A stretch of DNA of 64,000 nucleotides from Glebionis coronaria (GCA_025667525.1 CM046876.1:478660557-478724556), one strand, 5' to 3'. Positions 33,036 through 46,451 are shown, numbered from the stretch's first letter. The notes: a model not told the origin generated them from the sequence alone. Numbers and translations are program-made.

Positions 33036-35018
33036 TGTTGAAACTAGAAGGGGGGTTGAATAGTTTCTAGTTAGTTTTCAAAACATTTCGGCTTAATCCA
33101 CTGTGCGTGGTTCCTTATGTCTACCCGTGGTTCCTTATCAATAAAGAACCGCCGGTCCACTTATGGAACCGCCGATAGTGGACGATGCCATTTGTTACAT
33201 GTTAAACATCAACAATCCTTTGTATCAAATTCTCGATCAAGCTTGACTAGATATGAGATGTGTTTGATTGAAAGATAAATACTACAAGTAAGTAAACACA
33301 CAAACACATCAAATCCAGAGTACATCAAGCAATAGTCTAAACACTAAGCACACACGTACTAAGCATAAGCTTTTCCGCAACTAGGATGTTTAGACTAACT
33401 GATGTACACTTGACCATAATCTAAACATGAAGCACACACGTACTAAGCCTTAGCTTTTCCGCAACTTAGATGTTTAGATTATGAGATGCACACAACACAC
33501 AACAACAAGTATGCTACTATAAGTATATCTAAAAAGGTAAAGACATAAATGTAAATGAAAGTACCGACACGATGATTTATAGTGGTTCGGTCACGAAGCT
33601 CCTCTTCGCCCTACTCCACTCCTCGAGTACACCTTACTCGAGAGTTACTTCACTAGTCAATAAAACTCCTTTCAAGGCGGAGAAAACCATACACGTCGCT
33701 TACACATTTCTGACACTAATCTAGAAGTCGAGTCATAATCTTAGGTAGGACCAATCTACACAACGTTGCCCACTTCACCATTTAACGACACAAGGCTAGA
33801 TGTCGAGTTCTAATCGAAAGCTAGAACCAATCTTCACGACTTTTCACTTTGAAGCTAAGTGAGAACTTCACACAACACTACTACTAATCACTTTAAAGTT
33901 TAGTGAGAACTCACAAGACACAACCACATCACTTTATAGTTTAGTGAGAACTACCTAGACACAACCACATCACTTTAGAGTTTAGTGAGAACTACCAAGA
34001 CACAACCTAATCTACCCACTAGTTATGTTTTATGGCCCAACATAACAAACCTTGTGTTTTATGGCCTAAACACATAAACCATATAGATCTAAGCACACAA
34101 CACTTAGATCTATAACTCTAACACTATATCCAAGTACTAACAAGACTTGGATCTACACAACTAACACCTAATCCAAGGATACCCATCACTTGGATATTCT
34201 ACCCTTACAAAGACATCCAAGTGTACCCAACACTTGGATCTTCTACATATACATAGTAGGAAGACTAAAAACATAACTTAGATCTATAGAAGGAAAGATC
34301 TTCATCATGTAGTGAACCCAACACATCATGGTAATGATAGTGTTCTTCTCTTTGCACTTGAGAGGATGAGGAGATTGAAGATTGAATCACATCTTAAACA
34401 AGATTAATCAAAACTAACTAATCAAGGATCTAAGATGGTTTTTGAAAGAAACTGTGCAAAAAGGGTTGAAAGAAAATCTGGAAATGATCCACTATTTATA
34501 GTGCAACATTGCAACGGTCAAAAACACCCGCGGTTCCTTATCTCTACCCGCGGTACCTTATCAATAAGGAACCACGGGTTCCTTTAAGGAACCTCCGTGT
34601 CGGAGTTCGTTCAAATTTGTCCTTTAGTGGGGATATGCCATCTGGGGTAGTTTATACCCTCAAAGGATATTCCTTTAGCATATGGAATATGCCAAATTCA
34701 AATTTCTATTTTCTTTTTAATAAAACATTTTCTTAAAAATAAAGTTAATTAAAATCTTTTGTCACATTTGATTAAAATGTGAGTTTTAAGAAAATAGTAA
34801 TCCTTGATCACTTAGTTAGGTTAATGACATGTTTGTACATACCTTGAGTGATTCATGCCGAATGCGGTCTTGGAGGTGTCGAGAGAAGTATACAAATGTA
34901 TTCTTGAGTGATTACGAGTACCTTAACATTTTACATAATGTATTGCGAATTATACGTTTGTCATCAATAAAACACAAAGAGATTATATCGACAAAGCATC
35001 GTAATGTTTACACTAACA
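33036..35018 (-). repeat. 3' LTR of the 33036-42002 element
   Basis: 1983 bp. It contains two tandem units of about 85 bp (near 33310-33490: TCTAAACA...CACACACGTACTAAGC...CTTTTCCGCAACT), about four units of about 45 bp around GTTTAGTGAGAACT (33845-34010), a TATA box on the minus strand (CTATAAATAG, 34492-34501) and palindromes built on GGTTCCTTAT. Confidence 0.9.
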
Positions 35019-35032
35019 ATCTCCCCCTTTTT
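35019..35032 (-). promoter_or_regulatory. Polypurine tract of the 33036-42002 element
   Basis: On the minus strand AAAAAGGGGGAGAT directly precedes the 3' LTR. Further AAGGGGGAG tracts lie near 35098, 35471 and 35489. Confidence 0.75.
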
Positions 35033-37070
35033 GATGATGACAAACAAGTAAACCGCAACACATATTAAAATGCATAAGTTACTCGTTTACACTTACTTCT
35101 CCCCCTTTTGTCGAATCAAAAAGGTAGTCAACGTCTGGAAGAAGAGAAGAATCAACGTCGAGAGAGCACACGTCCAAAGTGGTAGACATCGATAGCACGT
35201 CCTTTGAAGAGGAGAAGAATTAACGTCACACGAGCTTGCATCCAAAAGGTAGATCATCACTAGTGGTCGTCGGTTGAGAGGCGAGAATCCAAACTATAAA
35301 CCCATCATCCAAGAATATTGAGCTTGCGTCATCCTAGTGAAGTCTTCAATCACCATAGGTTAACTAACTCCATGCATAATAAAATGCTTATCTTCAAGAT
35401 TCCAAAATTCATTACTAGCAAGATATTCGATGAATGATCGCAAATGTAATGACTTGAACTCTTTCAAATACTCCCCCTTGATATGAGCTCCCCCTTGCTT
35501 GAGACACCAACAAAGCAAGAATAGTGACGAGCTACAAAAATGGGTTAGAAGTGTCCTACAAAACAAGGTTAGTAGACAAGAGCATATATAAAAAGAGGAT
35601 GATAAACAAGTCGTTTGCACAAACAATGACAAGCATTGAAGAAAGAAGTGTGCACGCGATGCTATCAACCAAAATAAATAAATAAAGGAGAGGATCGTGA
35701 CAAGATCAATTCACAATTGTTGGAATAGAGATAGAAAAGAAACATCCGTACCAATTGTAATTATAATAGGTCAAAGGGTAGAAAGCTTAGAATTTTTGGA
35801 ATCACCCAAGAAAATTCAAGATTTAACCCTCAACTCTCAAAAAACAAGGAGAGGATTTTGAGGAAATCAATTCAAAATTGTTGGAGTAGAGGTAGAAAAG
35901 AAACATCCAAGAATTTGAAGATATCATCTCAAGGGGTTAAAAACTTATAATTGATGGAATCACCCATACCAATTGTAAATTTTAACCGCAATCAACTCTC
36001 AAAAAGAAGAACAAAAAAAAATCTCAACCTAGAGACATTTTTGACCAAAAACAATAAAGGAAAACCAAAAGCGGATAAATCAACGCTTTAAGAAAAATCA
36101 GGATATAGGACATTATAGGCAAAAATGCCTATGAATGTCGACACCAAATGGTGTTTAGCATACGATAAACTACATGCTCAAAGTTTCGTAGCTCTTCTCA
36201 ATCATTATGGATGTTCAAATAACAATTACATGATGAGGAAAGGGTAAGGCTCGACTCAACTTAGTTTAGAAAAACTTAAAAAAAAGAGACTCGACTTAGA
36301 AGAGCATGATTAAAATGAATTGAGAGAGACTCAACAAAGAAGTTAAGGATAACTTCACAAACTAATTCATGAATATATACCTTAGAAGGTGATAGTGAAA
36401 TCTCGAAAGAAAATGAGAGAAGAAACTCAAAAGAAGCTCAAGAAGACATGAAGAGTTAGTACAAAATCTAACACATAATCAAGTAAGCACATAGGATAAT
36501 TCATGCAATTCCTTATGAAGTCTACAAAAAAAACCAATTTAGAGAAGGTGCGCAATTAACACATATGGTATGCAAGAAACAAGATTACCTAAAAAGAGAA
36601 GACTAAGTAAAACATGTTAGCACGTAGCATTTAAGGACATGCATGAGTTAGACACATCTAAGAGATATTATATCGGAATTGCTTGACAAAGACAAAACCT
36701 TTATAATAAGCATGCATACATTAACTAATCAATTAAGTATATAACATACGGATAAGCAAGAAGATATATAAGCAAGTAGCATACAAGCAAGTCATCTATC
36801 TAGATATCACAAATTAAGCTACATGTAATGTAAGTCTCCAAGAAGATTCCTAATTCTTATTAGTTTAAGAAAAGGACTCAAAATAAGAGAAAAGAAAAAA
36901 CATAATAACAACAAGATCCAAGACTCAAAGAAAAATCATGTTGAAAAACATGAAAGGAAATACAAGAGAATAAAGATCATACAAAGATATATATAAAAAA
37001 AACTTAAAACTTAAGCATAATTTTAATCTTAGTTACACTAGAATCCTAATATTTGCTTAAATTAGATGCC
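35033..37070. other. Interior of the 33036-42002 element, left part, no gene supported
   Basis: AT-rich. A minus-strand frame at 35668-35360 (102 aa) is Cys/Leu/Phe-rich at the start and looks like chance translation. Two diverged repeats around GAATTTTTGGAATCACCC / AATTGATGGAATCACCC (near 35790 and 35950) are visible. Confidence 0.45.
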
Positions 37071-37490
37071 TTAGCAATAAGCAATCCACATGCTTAAATG
37101 AAAGACAAGGGTGGTGGCGGAATTTGGTGGGGTGAAAGGTGAAGTCACCAAGGGTTCAACAAAGTCATTCACAATGGGAATGCTTTGGATGGGTTGAGGT
37201 TGGGTAGTCACATCCAAGAGAGTACTTGGAGTGAAGGGTGAGGTTAGCTCATTCATTCTAGATTGGAATGAAGAGGAGGTAGAACCATATGAATGGTTGG
37301 TACCATGGGTTGAGGTAGTCTTGCATGGAGAAAGAGGTGGTGAGGGTGATGAAGAGATGAGAATTGGAACAATCTCATTCTTGGGTGTGTGAAAGGGTGA
37401 AGAGTTAAGTTTGGGTAACTTAATCTTAAATTCGAGGTGCCTCTTTGAAGAGGAGGTTTTGGATGAATTGGAGGTTCTTGTAGAAACCAT
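37071..37490 (-). CDS. Hypothetical Ser/Thr/Pro-rich protein in the 33036-42002 element
   Basis: 139 aa on the minus strand, beginning MVSTRTSNSSKTSSSKRHLE. Low-complexity Ser/Thr/Pro composition, no Cys cluster, no membrane segment, no known domain. A basic Ser-rich start like this is common in the proteins of large copia-type elements, but I cannot assign it. It is the longest ATG frame in the interior and may be a gene remnant or chance. Confidence 0.3.
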   Translation of the reverse strand: MVSTRTSNSSKTSSSKRHLEFKIKLPKLNSSPFHTPKNEIVPILISSSPSPPLSPCKTTSTHGTNHSYGSTSSSFQSRMNELTSPFTPSTLLDVTTQPQPIQSIPIVNDFVEPLVTSPFTPPNSATTLVFHLSMWIAYC

Positions 37491-40004
37491 GGTAGTAATG
37501 GGTGGTTTAAGGGGTAAGGATGAATGGTTTGAGGTGTGAAGACCATGGCTAACAAGGTGGGTTTAAAAGGGTGAGGGGATGATCCAAACTAGTAATGGGT
37601 TAAAAAGGGAAAGCCCAAGATATTTTGGGAGTGATCAAAGGTTTGAAACAAAGATTCCAAAGGGTGTTCGGAACAATTGGGAAGTTTCAGAAAACCCGAA
37701 TTTGAGAGCTTCTTCCCGCGGTTCTTTATCTCCACCGGCGGTTCCATATTGATATGGAGCCGAGGTCTATTTAAAGATCCGCCTACAGAGGCTTGGTTAA
37801 GGTGGTGAGGCTTGGTTTAGGTGGTGAAGGAGGATTTTTCAATTAAGCAAATCCTAATGTTCTAGTCTAACTTATCATAAAGTCATGCTTAAGAGCAATA
37901 AAAACTAGAACACACACAAAGGAAATACACATAGGTTCAATTAGCACGTAAGAAGAAAGCTAAGAAAAACCTAATGGCTAAAAAAAGACTCCTAATGACA
38001 TACAAAGTTCATCAAAGTAAACTATCATTAGTCATATATAGGAAGAGCCATTTAGCAAATTTAGAGAATGAGTATGAGACTATCACTAGAGGTGCTCAAT
38101 TAAGGCAAAACACGACCATTTTTACGAGTTATACACCAACTCAACTTCCCACATGGAAGTAATTCAACCGTTAGGTCAAATTAAGATCCTAGTGCATAAA
38201 TTCTCTAGTAGTCATTCTCAAGGTAGACAAAATGTAATTCCAACATTTGCCTAATAAAGTTTAGCAAGGATGAAACTTGCATGGCGACACAATGCGTGAC
38301 CTAATGAGGGTTAAGAATGCACCATTGCATATCTTGTCAAACAAGTCTAGTTAAGGTTATTTACCTTAATAGAACTTGAGGCCAATAACTTTGAAGTGTA
38401 TAAACAAAGTTTACACAAACCAAAGGAACACTCTTGATTGGTCTTTCGGAAATGACACATTTATAAATTGCATAGCAATGTAAATTACTTGAGTATTTCG
38501 GATGAAACATCCAAGTTATCAAACCGACTCTATTGTGCATTATAAGTAATTATTAAACAAAATATGTCTAACAATTTGAACAAGTAGATTCAATATAACA
38601 CCATCAACACAAGTGTGAGTTATGATCCGATGTATATTATTAATAAACCACATTCATGTTTACACTAAAAAACATGTCAATTAGATTCGATAATGATACC
38701 AATCATAGTTTGAATAATGCATTGATATTTAATCGAAATCTTTCTTGATTTCCACAAAAACTCTTTTAAGAGAAAATAGCTAAGATTTTCAAAGGGTGTT
38801 TCATGTTTTATAGTGAGACATTTATCTACTTGAACTAATAACACAATGATCGAGTAAGACGACCCAAATCAATAGATTTGACAAGATCCCAAAGCTTTCA
38901 AACCTAAAATTGTTAAAGAACATGCCGAGGTGTACAAGATGTTTATGTAACATTTGTAAACCAAGAGATGTTAATCCTATATGCAATGCACACATAATGT
39001 TGCAACTAAAATGCAAGAAATCTAGCATACATCCTAATTAGGAAAAACTAGATACTAATAAATACCAAGCAAGGCACAAGAGACTAGACATATAAGCAAT
39101 ACTACTAGAAATAGCAAGTAACACTTAATAATGTCTACATATAATAATAACACACAAGGAAACACATACAAACAATTAGCTTAACACATAAAAGCATTTG
39201 TCCATGTTATGAGTGTTAGATACAACAAAGTATTCATAGCTTGATTTTATTTGAAAATAGTCTTTGACCCATTTAAAATTTAATTAAGTTTAACACTTTG
39301 TAAATATATCAATTTTCAAAGATATATCACCAAGAGATGTCTAACTTAATAGAAAAGAGTAAAACACAAGTTTTACGACAAACCGACGCTCAATACTTTG
39401 GACAAAGTATGGAACTTAGAAACCATCCAAATTTTAAATTTTGAATAAAGGTTTGGAAGCATTTTTAATTGAAAGAAAATTCAATTACGTTCGAAATGAC
39501 GGGTGGCACGACTTCTACGGACTTACGGTTGATTTTATATGATTTTTCAAAGTTTTCAAAAATGTGAGTCAGACTGGCCGCGGTTCCTTATTGATAAGGA
39601 ACCTCGGGGAAGAGATAAAGAACCGCGTCCAGAGGACAAAAATGAGGTTTTTGGCCAAAATCATTTGGTAACTTTTTGGAAGGACTAAGGACTCTAAAAA
39701 ATCATTTTAGACACATAGAACTCGTATTATAGAGCTAATTATGACATAAACGATTTTTATACTTCCAAACATGAAAAGATTTAATTCAAGCTATTATACA
39801 AAGTTTATTTAACACCAAAACTTGTACGAATGAAACAACAAAACACATGTCATAAGTAATCACTCTTCATGAACAATTTGATATAAAGATCGTCTCTATT
39901 TTTAAAAACCGTTTTCATTTTAAAAAACCATTTGTTTTGAAAAAGAGAGCAAAGATCGATCCAAGCTTTAAAGTACAATATACTTCAAAGATCTTGAATA
40001 ACCT
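37491..40004. other. Interior of the 33036-42002 element, right part, no gene supported
   Basis: AT-rich with short frames only. It contains two further copies of the GGTTCC palindrome that also occurs in the LTRs (37737-37762 and 39578-39607), each next to a CCGCGG-like stretch. Confidence 0.45.
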
Positions 40005-40019
40005 CGCTCTGATACCAAT
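40005..40019 (-). promoter_or_regulatory. Primer binding site of the 33036-42002 element
   Basis: On the minus strand ATTGGTATCAGAGCG follows the LTR end directly: initiator Met tRNA type, as in Ty1-copia elements. Confidence 0.85.
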
Positions 40020-42002
40020 TGTAGAAACTAGAAGGGGGGTTGAATAGTTTCTAGTTAGTTTTCAAAACATTTCGGCTTAATCCACTGTGCGCGGTTCCTT
40101 ATGTCTACCCGCGGTTCCTTATCAATAAAGAACCGCCGGTCCACTTATGGAACCGCCGACAGTGGACGATGCCATTTGTTACATGTTAAACATCAACAAT
40201 CCTTTGTATCAAATTCTCGATCAAGCTTAACTATATATGAGATGTGTTTGATTGAAAGATAAATACTACAAGTAAGTAAACACACAAACACATCAAATCA
40301 AGAGTACATCAAGCAATAGTCTAAACACTAAGCACACACGTACTAAGCATAAGCTTTTCCGCAACTAGGATGTTTAGACTAAGTGATGTACACTTGACCA
40401 TAATCTAAACATGAAGCACACACGTACTAAGCCTTAGATTTTCCGCAACTTAGATGTTTAGATTATGAGATGCACACAACACACAACAACAAGTATGCAA
40501 CTATAAATATATCTAAAAAGGTAAAGACATAAATGTAAATGAAAGTACCGACACGATGATTTATAGTGGTTCGGTCACGAAGCTCCTCTTCGCCCTACTC
40601 CAGTCCTCGAGTACACCTTACTCGAGAGTTACTTCACTAGTCAACAAAACTCCTTTCAAGGCGGAGAAAACCATACACGTCGCTTACACATTTCCGACAC
40701 TAAGCTAGATGTCGAGTCCTAATCTTAGGTAGGACCAATCTACACAACGTTGCGCACTTCACCATTTAACGACACAAAGCTAGATGTCGAGTTCTAATCG
40801 AAAGCTAGAACCAATCTTCACGACTCGTCACTTTGAAGCTAAGTGAGAACTTCACACAACACAACTACTAATCACTTTAAAGTTTAGTGAGAACTCACAA
40901 GACACAACCACATCACTTTATAGTTTAGTGAGAACTACCTAGACACAACCACATCACTTTAGAGTTTAGTGAGAACTACCAAGACACAACCTAAACTACC
41001 CACTAGTTATGTTTTATGGCCCAACATAACAAACCTTGTGTTTTATGGCCTAAACACATAAACCATATAGATCTAAGCACACAACACTTAGATCTATAAC
41101 TCTAACACTATATCCAAGTACTAACAAGACTTGGTTCTACACAACTAACACCTAATCTAAGGATACCCATCACTTGGATATTCTACCCTTACAAACACAT
41201 CCAAGTGTACCCAACACTTTGATCTTCTACATATACATAGTAAGAAGACTAAAAACATAACTTAGATCTATAACTGGAAAGATCTTTATCATGTAGTGAA
41301 CCCAACACATCATGGTAATGATAGTGTTCTTCTCTTTGCACTTGAGAGGATGAGGAGATTGAAGATTGAATCACATCTTAAACAAGATTAATCAAAACTA
41401 ACTAATCAAGGATCTAAGATGGTTTTTGAAAGAAACTGTGTAAAAAGGGTTGAAAGAAAATCTAGAAATGATCCACTATTTATAGGGCAACATTGCAACG
41501 GTTAAAAACACCCACGGTTCCTTATCTCTACCCGCGGTACCTTATCAATAAGGAACCGCGGGTTCCTTTAAGGAACCTCCGCGTCGGAGTCCGTGCAAAT
41601 TTGTCCTTTAGTGGGGATATGCCATCTGGGGTAGTTTATACCCTCAAAGGATATTCCTTTAGTATATGGAATATGCCAAATTCAAATTTCCATTTTCTTT
41701 TTAATAAAACATTTTCTTAAAAATAAAGTTAATTAAAATCTTTTGTCACATTTGATTAAAATGTGAGTTTTAAGAAAATATTAATCCTTGATCACTTAGT
41801 TAGGTTAATGACATGTTTGTACATACCTTGAGTTATTCATGCCGAATGCGGTCTTGGAGGTGTCGAGAGAAGTATACAAATGTATTCTTGAGTGATTACG
41901 AGTACCTTAACATTTTACATAATGCATTGCGAATTATACGTTTGTCATCAACAAAACACAAAGAGATTATATCGACAAAGCATCGTAATGTTTGCACTAA
42001 CA
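40020..42002 (-). repeat. 5' LTR of the 33036-42002 element
   Basis: 1983 bp, alignable with 33036-35018 without net length change. At CCGCGG-type sites this copy more often keeps C where the left copy has T. Minus-strand TATA box at 41476-41485. Confidence 0.9.
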
Positions 42003-43386
42003 GTATCGTTTATTAAATGATCTTTATAAAGAATGTGATGAACTATTATTCATGCAAGATGCATATGAACCCACGTCGTATCTTACAACTGCTAAAGATC
42101 GAGAATGGGTGGAAGCTATGAAGGTTGAACTGGATGCAATAGAAAAGAACCAAACATGGAGCTTAGTTAATTTACCAACAAGTCGTAAACCTATTGCACT
42201 AAAATGGGTTTACAAGCTGAAACGAGATCCAAGTGGTAACATATTGAAGCACAAAGCAAGACTATTCGCTAAGGGTTGTGTTCAAAAACCCGGAGTTGAT
42301 TTTGATGAAGTGTATGCAGCGGTTGCACAGATTGAAACAATTTGAATCCTACTAGATATTGCAAGTTCACATGGTTGGAAGGTACATCATTTAGACGTGA
42401 AGTCGGCGTTTCTAAATGAGGTATTGGAGGAGTAAGTATACATCACACAACTGCATGGGTACGTGAAGGCTAATCATCCCAAGAAAGTATACAAAATGTC
42501 GAAGGCACTTTACGGGCTTCGACAAGCCCTTAGAGCACGGAACTCGAGATTGAACAAGTGCCTAAAAGGACTGAACTTCACAAGATGTGGACTGGAATAT
42601 GTAGTTTACCCAAGGAAAGAGCATGGTAATGTCTTAATAGTTGGTTTTTATGTTGATGATTAATTGTAATAGGAAATTGTGATGGTGATGCCAAGTATTT
42701 TAAGAAACAAATGAACAAAGAATTTGGGAAGATGACATGGGTTAACTCTCGTACTACTTGGGAAACTAAGTGACTCAAACGAAGATGGTATGACACTCAA
42801 GCAATCCGCTTATGCAAGAATATACTCTTAAAGGCTGATTGCAATCCATTAAAATATCCAATGAAACACAAATTGGAGCTTAAAAATGATGAAGGGGGAG
42901 TCCCGGTTGACCCGACACTCTTTCGTAGCATTATCGGAGGCTTAAGGTACCTCACACACACCCGATCCGGCATTGCATATGTCCTCCGGATTGTGATCAG
43001 GTTCATGGAGAAACCTACAGTAAATCATATGCAAGCGGTAAAGAGGATCTTGCGGTACATTAAAGGAGCAGTTGACCATGGTCTCGTTTATACCAAGGGT
43101 CATAAAGGTGATGTAATCACAGGATATTCCGATAGTAATCATGCGAGAGATGTGAATGATAGGCGGAGTACAGGTGGAATGGTATTCTACATGAATGAGA
43201 ATTTGGTCACATGGAGATCGAAAAATCAACAATGTGTGGCACTCTCTTCATGCCACCACGAGTACCAGTAGAAGCATACACAAATTGACTCACTACATGA
43301 ACTGCATTAGCAATATTTTCGAGCCTGAGCATATAAGCAACCTTCTATCTGGCCTCTGTACTAGTAGTAAGGTGGGTTGCTATTTA
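42003..43386 (+). pseudogene. Copia pol fragment: reverse transcriptase and RNase H
   Basis: Continuation of 32723-33035. Visible in order: the start of RT (AMKVELDAIEKNQTWSLV, ALKWVYKLKRDPSG; 42052-42345), stop TGA at 42343-42345, HHLDVKSAFLNE, LYGLRQA (about 42510), YVDD (about 42650), then after frameshifts DPTLFRSIIGGLRYLTHTRSG and the RNase H signature SDSNHARD...RRSTGG (to 43271). Several stops and frameshifts make it dead. It is cut at 43386 by the Tekay LTR. Confidence 0.85.
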
Positions 43387-46300
43387 TGTAAAACCCGCAT
43401 GCTTTTACCATAAATAGTACCCTTATGATCATACGTACATGATTAGAACTTTCCTTTTATAGCACGTTTACGATTCACGAACAAGATTTACAAGTATTAC
43501 GTACGTGTTATAACACGATAAGTATTTAATACGCATTAAGACACGATAATTATTTCAATAATTATTATAATCACGAACATACGAACATGAAATCATGAAC
43601 GTAAATAATCACGAGCTTAGTCTTACGTATTTATGTATATTTATTACGATCATGAATAAATATAATAAGACACGAACGATAACTATTTAAATCATGTAAA
43701 CACGAACACGAGAACACACTTAATATTAAAAACGAGAAAACTATAGGTTACCCTTGTGGGACCCATCATACCCACGGGTAGAACTCAAAACAAGGGCCAA
43801 GCCCATTTGATTTTTACTAAACAAGGAATAAGGAAAAGATATGTTTCATAATAACAAAAATTAGAAAAACAAGAAAACCCTAAATCTCTCTTTTGTCTCT
43901 CCTTGGCCGCCGGGTATAGAACACACACAAGGGTGTGTTGGTTGATTTTGGTGAATGATTTCTCGCAAGGTTGTTCGTGTGTTCATTCTCCTTTGTTTCA
44001 CGTAATCGGTAAACCCTAAACCCTTTTTCTTTTTATGTTCTTGATTAATTGAACACATGAAATCATGAATGGTATAAAAACAAGTAAATACATGTTAATA
44101 AATCATGGGGGTAAGATTAATTAGGGACTAAGGGGTGTTTGTTTTTTGCTGATGCATGGAACCGAGACCAAGGGGGGTCTCGGCTTGCTTTTGTTTCACA
44201 CCAACCGAGACCTCAAGGTCTCGGTGCGGTGTTGTGTGTCTCGGCCGCAGGAGAAAAAGGGAAACCCGACCTTGGTCGGGGTATGTTTGGTGTGTTTTTG
44301 GCTTGGAGGGTCTCGGCTAAGAACAAGGAACCACCACCGGCTTAAGCCGGTGGCTAAATAAGGAAAGCAGGGGGAACTTTAGGACGCGGCTGCAAGGGTA
44401 ACCACCGGCTAGCCGGTGGGAACTTTTGCTAGCCGGCGGCTAGCCAAGACCAAGGGTGCGTTTGGTTGGACGGTTCATGGGTTAAACCGGTCCGGTTCAC
44501 GACATGTTTAGAGTAAAACACGAGTTCGGTTCATGGGTTATTTTTGCAAGTTAATTATTTTACAAGGTTAATTATTTTAACAAGATTAAATTAAATTAAT
44601 TCAAACATGTACATGATTAATTTAATTTATGCATGACTTAGGTTATTAATATTATTATTAATACATGAATTTTAACCTAAGTAATTACCATTTTATTTAG
44701 ACTATATAATTAATTAATTATTAAAATCATGACTTTAATTAATTAATTTACATGACTTAGGTTATATTATTAATAGATAATAATACATGTTTTAACCTAA
44801 GTATTTTTACCTTTATTTAATTAAATCATGTTATATTTAATTAAATACTTTAACCTATAGTTTATTTAATTTACATGAAATAATTAATAAACTATACTAT
44901 TTAATTACATGACTTAGAATATTAATCAGTAAACACTTAAGCTTATATTATTAGCTTAATAATCCAGCTTATTTCTATTTATGGAAACTTTCTATTTTTT
45001 AGAAACTTATTTAATTAAGGCAGCTAATCTATTTATGGAAACTTTCTATTTTTAGAAACTTATCTATTTTAAGCAGTAAATCTATTTTTTGAAAACTCTC
45101 TATTTTTGGAAACTTTCTATTTTTGGAAACTTTCTATTTTTGGAACTTTCTATTTTAGAAAACCTGCTATTTTTAGAAAGTTACTTATTATTCACAACAA
45201 GTATAATAATACAAGAAATACAAGAAATACTTAATCAGAATAGACATAATACATGATAAACACAGTATAAAGCTTTAATCAGTAAAACATGACATGAACA
45301 TATAAAACAAGCTAAGACATGATATAAAACCAGTTACGTACTCAGTAATCAGATACGTATACACGTATGTATTTATGTAGCATTAGTGATACCGAAGTAG
45401 GACTCTCTTCCGTCCGTCTTCTTCGTTCACTGGACACAAGGTACGGATTCTCCGTCCTTTCAGTATGGACATTCTTTCTTATTAGGAGTCCCCGTATGCA
45501 GCCAACTGTTTTCCCCAGTATATATTTTTTATTTTTTTTAATTGCTTATGTTTAATTAGATACCTAAAGCCATATACATGCATGACCAGTTTCATATAGT
45601 TATGGATGTTCCATAACCATAACACTAGAGGCACCATTGTTATGACTCCACCACGACGGAGTGATAGCTCGTGACGTCCCTTCAGCTTTTGGCCATATTA
45701 TTATTATTATCAGGTGGGGCGTATGGGTGCATCCTAGTTTACATGTTTTCAACAGATTATTCAGGTGAATGTGGTGTGTGCCTTGCATCCTTCACAAGGA
45801 GCTGATCCCTCCTACCCAAACCAGTATATTAAATTAGAGGCAGTCCCTCTAATTTGCATGACGAGGTCACCCCTCCAAGTATTCATGCACGTTGATAATT
45901 CATGACCTATATTGGCTAATGATAAATATGTTAAACAGTTTTTATAATATAAACATAAGGCTTTTCAAACTATAAAACCAGTTTTAATAAGACATGCCAG
46001 GTTATTCAGGACTTAGTCTTTTCCGCTGTTTCATGCTTATATGCTTATATTATTCATGCTTTACTTGTATATCCGTGCACTGAGCGTTACGCTCAACCGT
46101 TTTTCCTTTCATGTTCCCAAAACGGTAGGTACTCAAGGACGCTCGTAGACTTTAAGCGTACGTGCATATGGATTAGAAGCTTCCTAGCCTTCTTTACTTT
46201 ATGCATTTCTTTATACTTTGATACTTATTTCCATGGACATTGTTTAGTCCTTTTCATTTACAGTATTTATGTTTGTGTGTGATGAGTTCTACTTTTAGGG

Positions 46301-46434
46301 TACCGCTGTTTGATTCTGGTATTTCCTTTATGGTCATGTGATGTTAATACATTATCCTTGTATGCTTTGATGACACGCCATAATCACGCGTGACATTCCA
46401 TTTACCAAAATGGGGTGTTTTACAATTATGGTAT
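43387..46434 (+). repeat. 5' LTR of the Tekay element, 3048 bp
   Basis: TGTAAAACCC...GGTGTTTTACA; the ends form a short inverted repeat (TGTAAAAC/GTTTTACA). Inside are GC-rich palindromes (44162-44444), AT-rich inverted repeats around ACTTAGGTTA/TAACCTAAGT (44636-44800), and a run of CTATTTTTGGAAACTTT-like units (about 44975-45180). Confidence 0.9.
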
Positions 46435-46451
46435 CAGAGCCAAGGCTTCGA
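46435..46451 (+). promoter_or_regulatory. Primer binding site of the Tekay element
   Basis: ATTATGGTATCAGAGCC follows the LTR end: initiator Met tRNA type with the extra TTA typical of Tekay/Del elements. A non-coding leader of about 420 bp follows. Confidence 0.85.

Larger units (their letters stand above)
33036..42002 (-). mobile_element. Non-autonomous copia-type element with 1983-bp LTRs, minus strand
   Basis: Direct repeats 33036-35018 and 40020-42002 have equal length. A polypurine tract sits inside the left LTR and an initiator-Met-tRNA primer site inside the right LTR, so the element reads on the minus strand. Target duplication GTATC is perfect (33031-33035 and 42003-42007). The 5-kb interior has no gag-pol domain, so this is a large retrotransposon derivative. 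It splits a copia pol gene. Confidence 0.9.

Noticed and set aside
35360..35668. 102-codon minus-strand frame with a Cys/Leu/Phe-rich start, resembling a membrane or secreted protein
   Set aside because: It overlaps extra polypurine tracts in a non-coding interior, has no homologue I recognise, and the composition follows from AT/CT-rich DNA.
44139..44345. 68-codon frame in the Tekay LTR
   Set aside because: It crosses the GC-rich palindromes, has no domain and is not kept in the 3' LTR copy.
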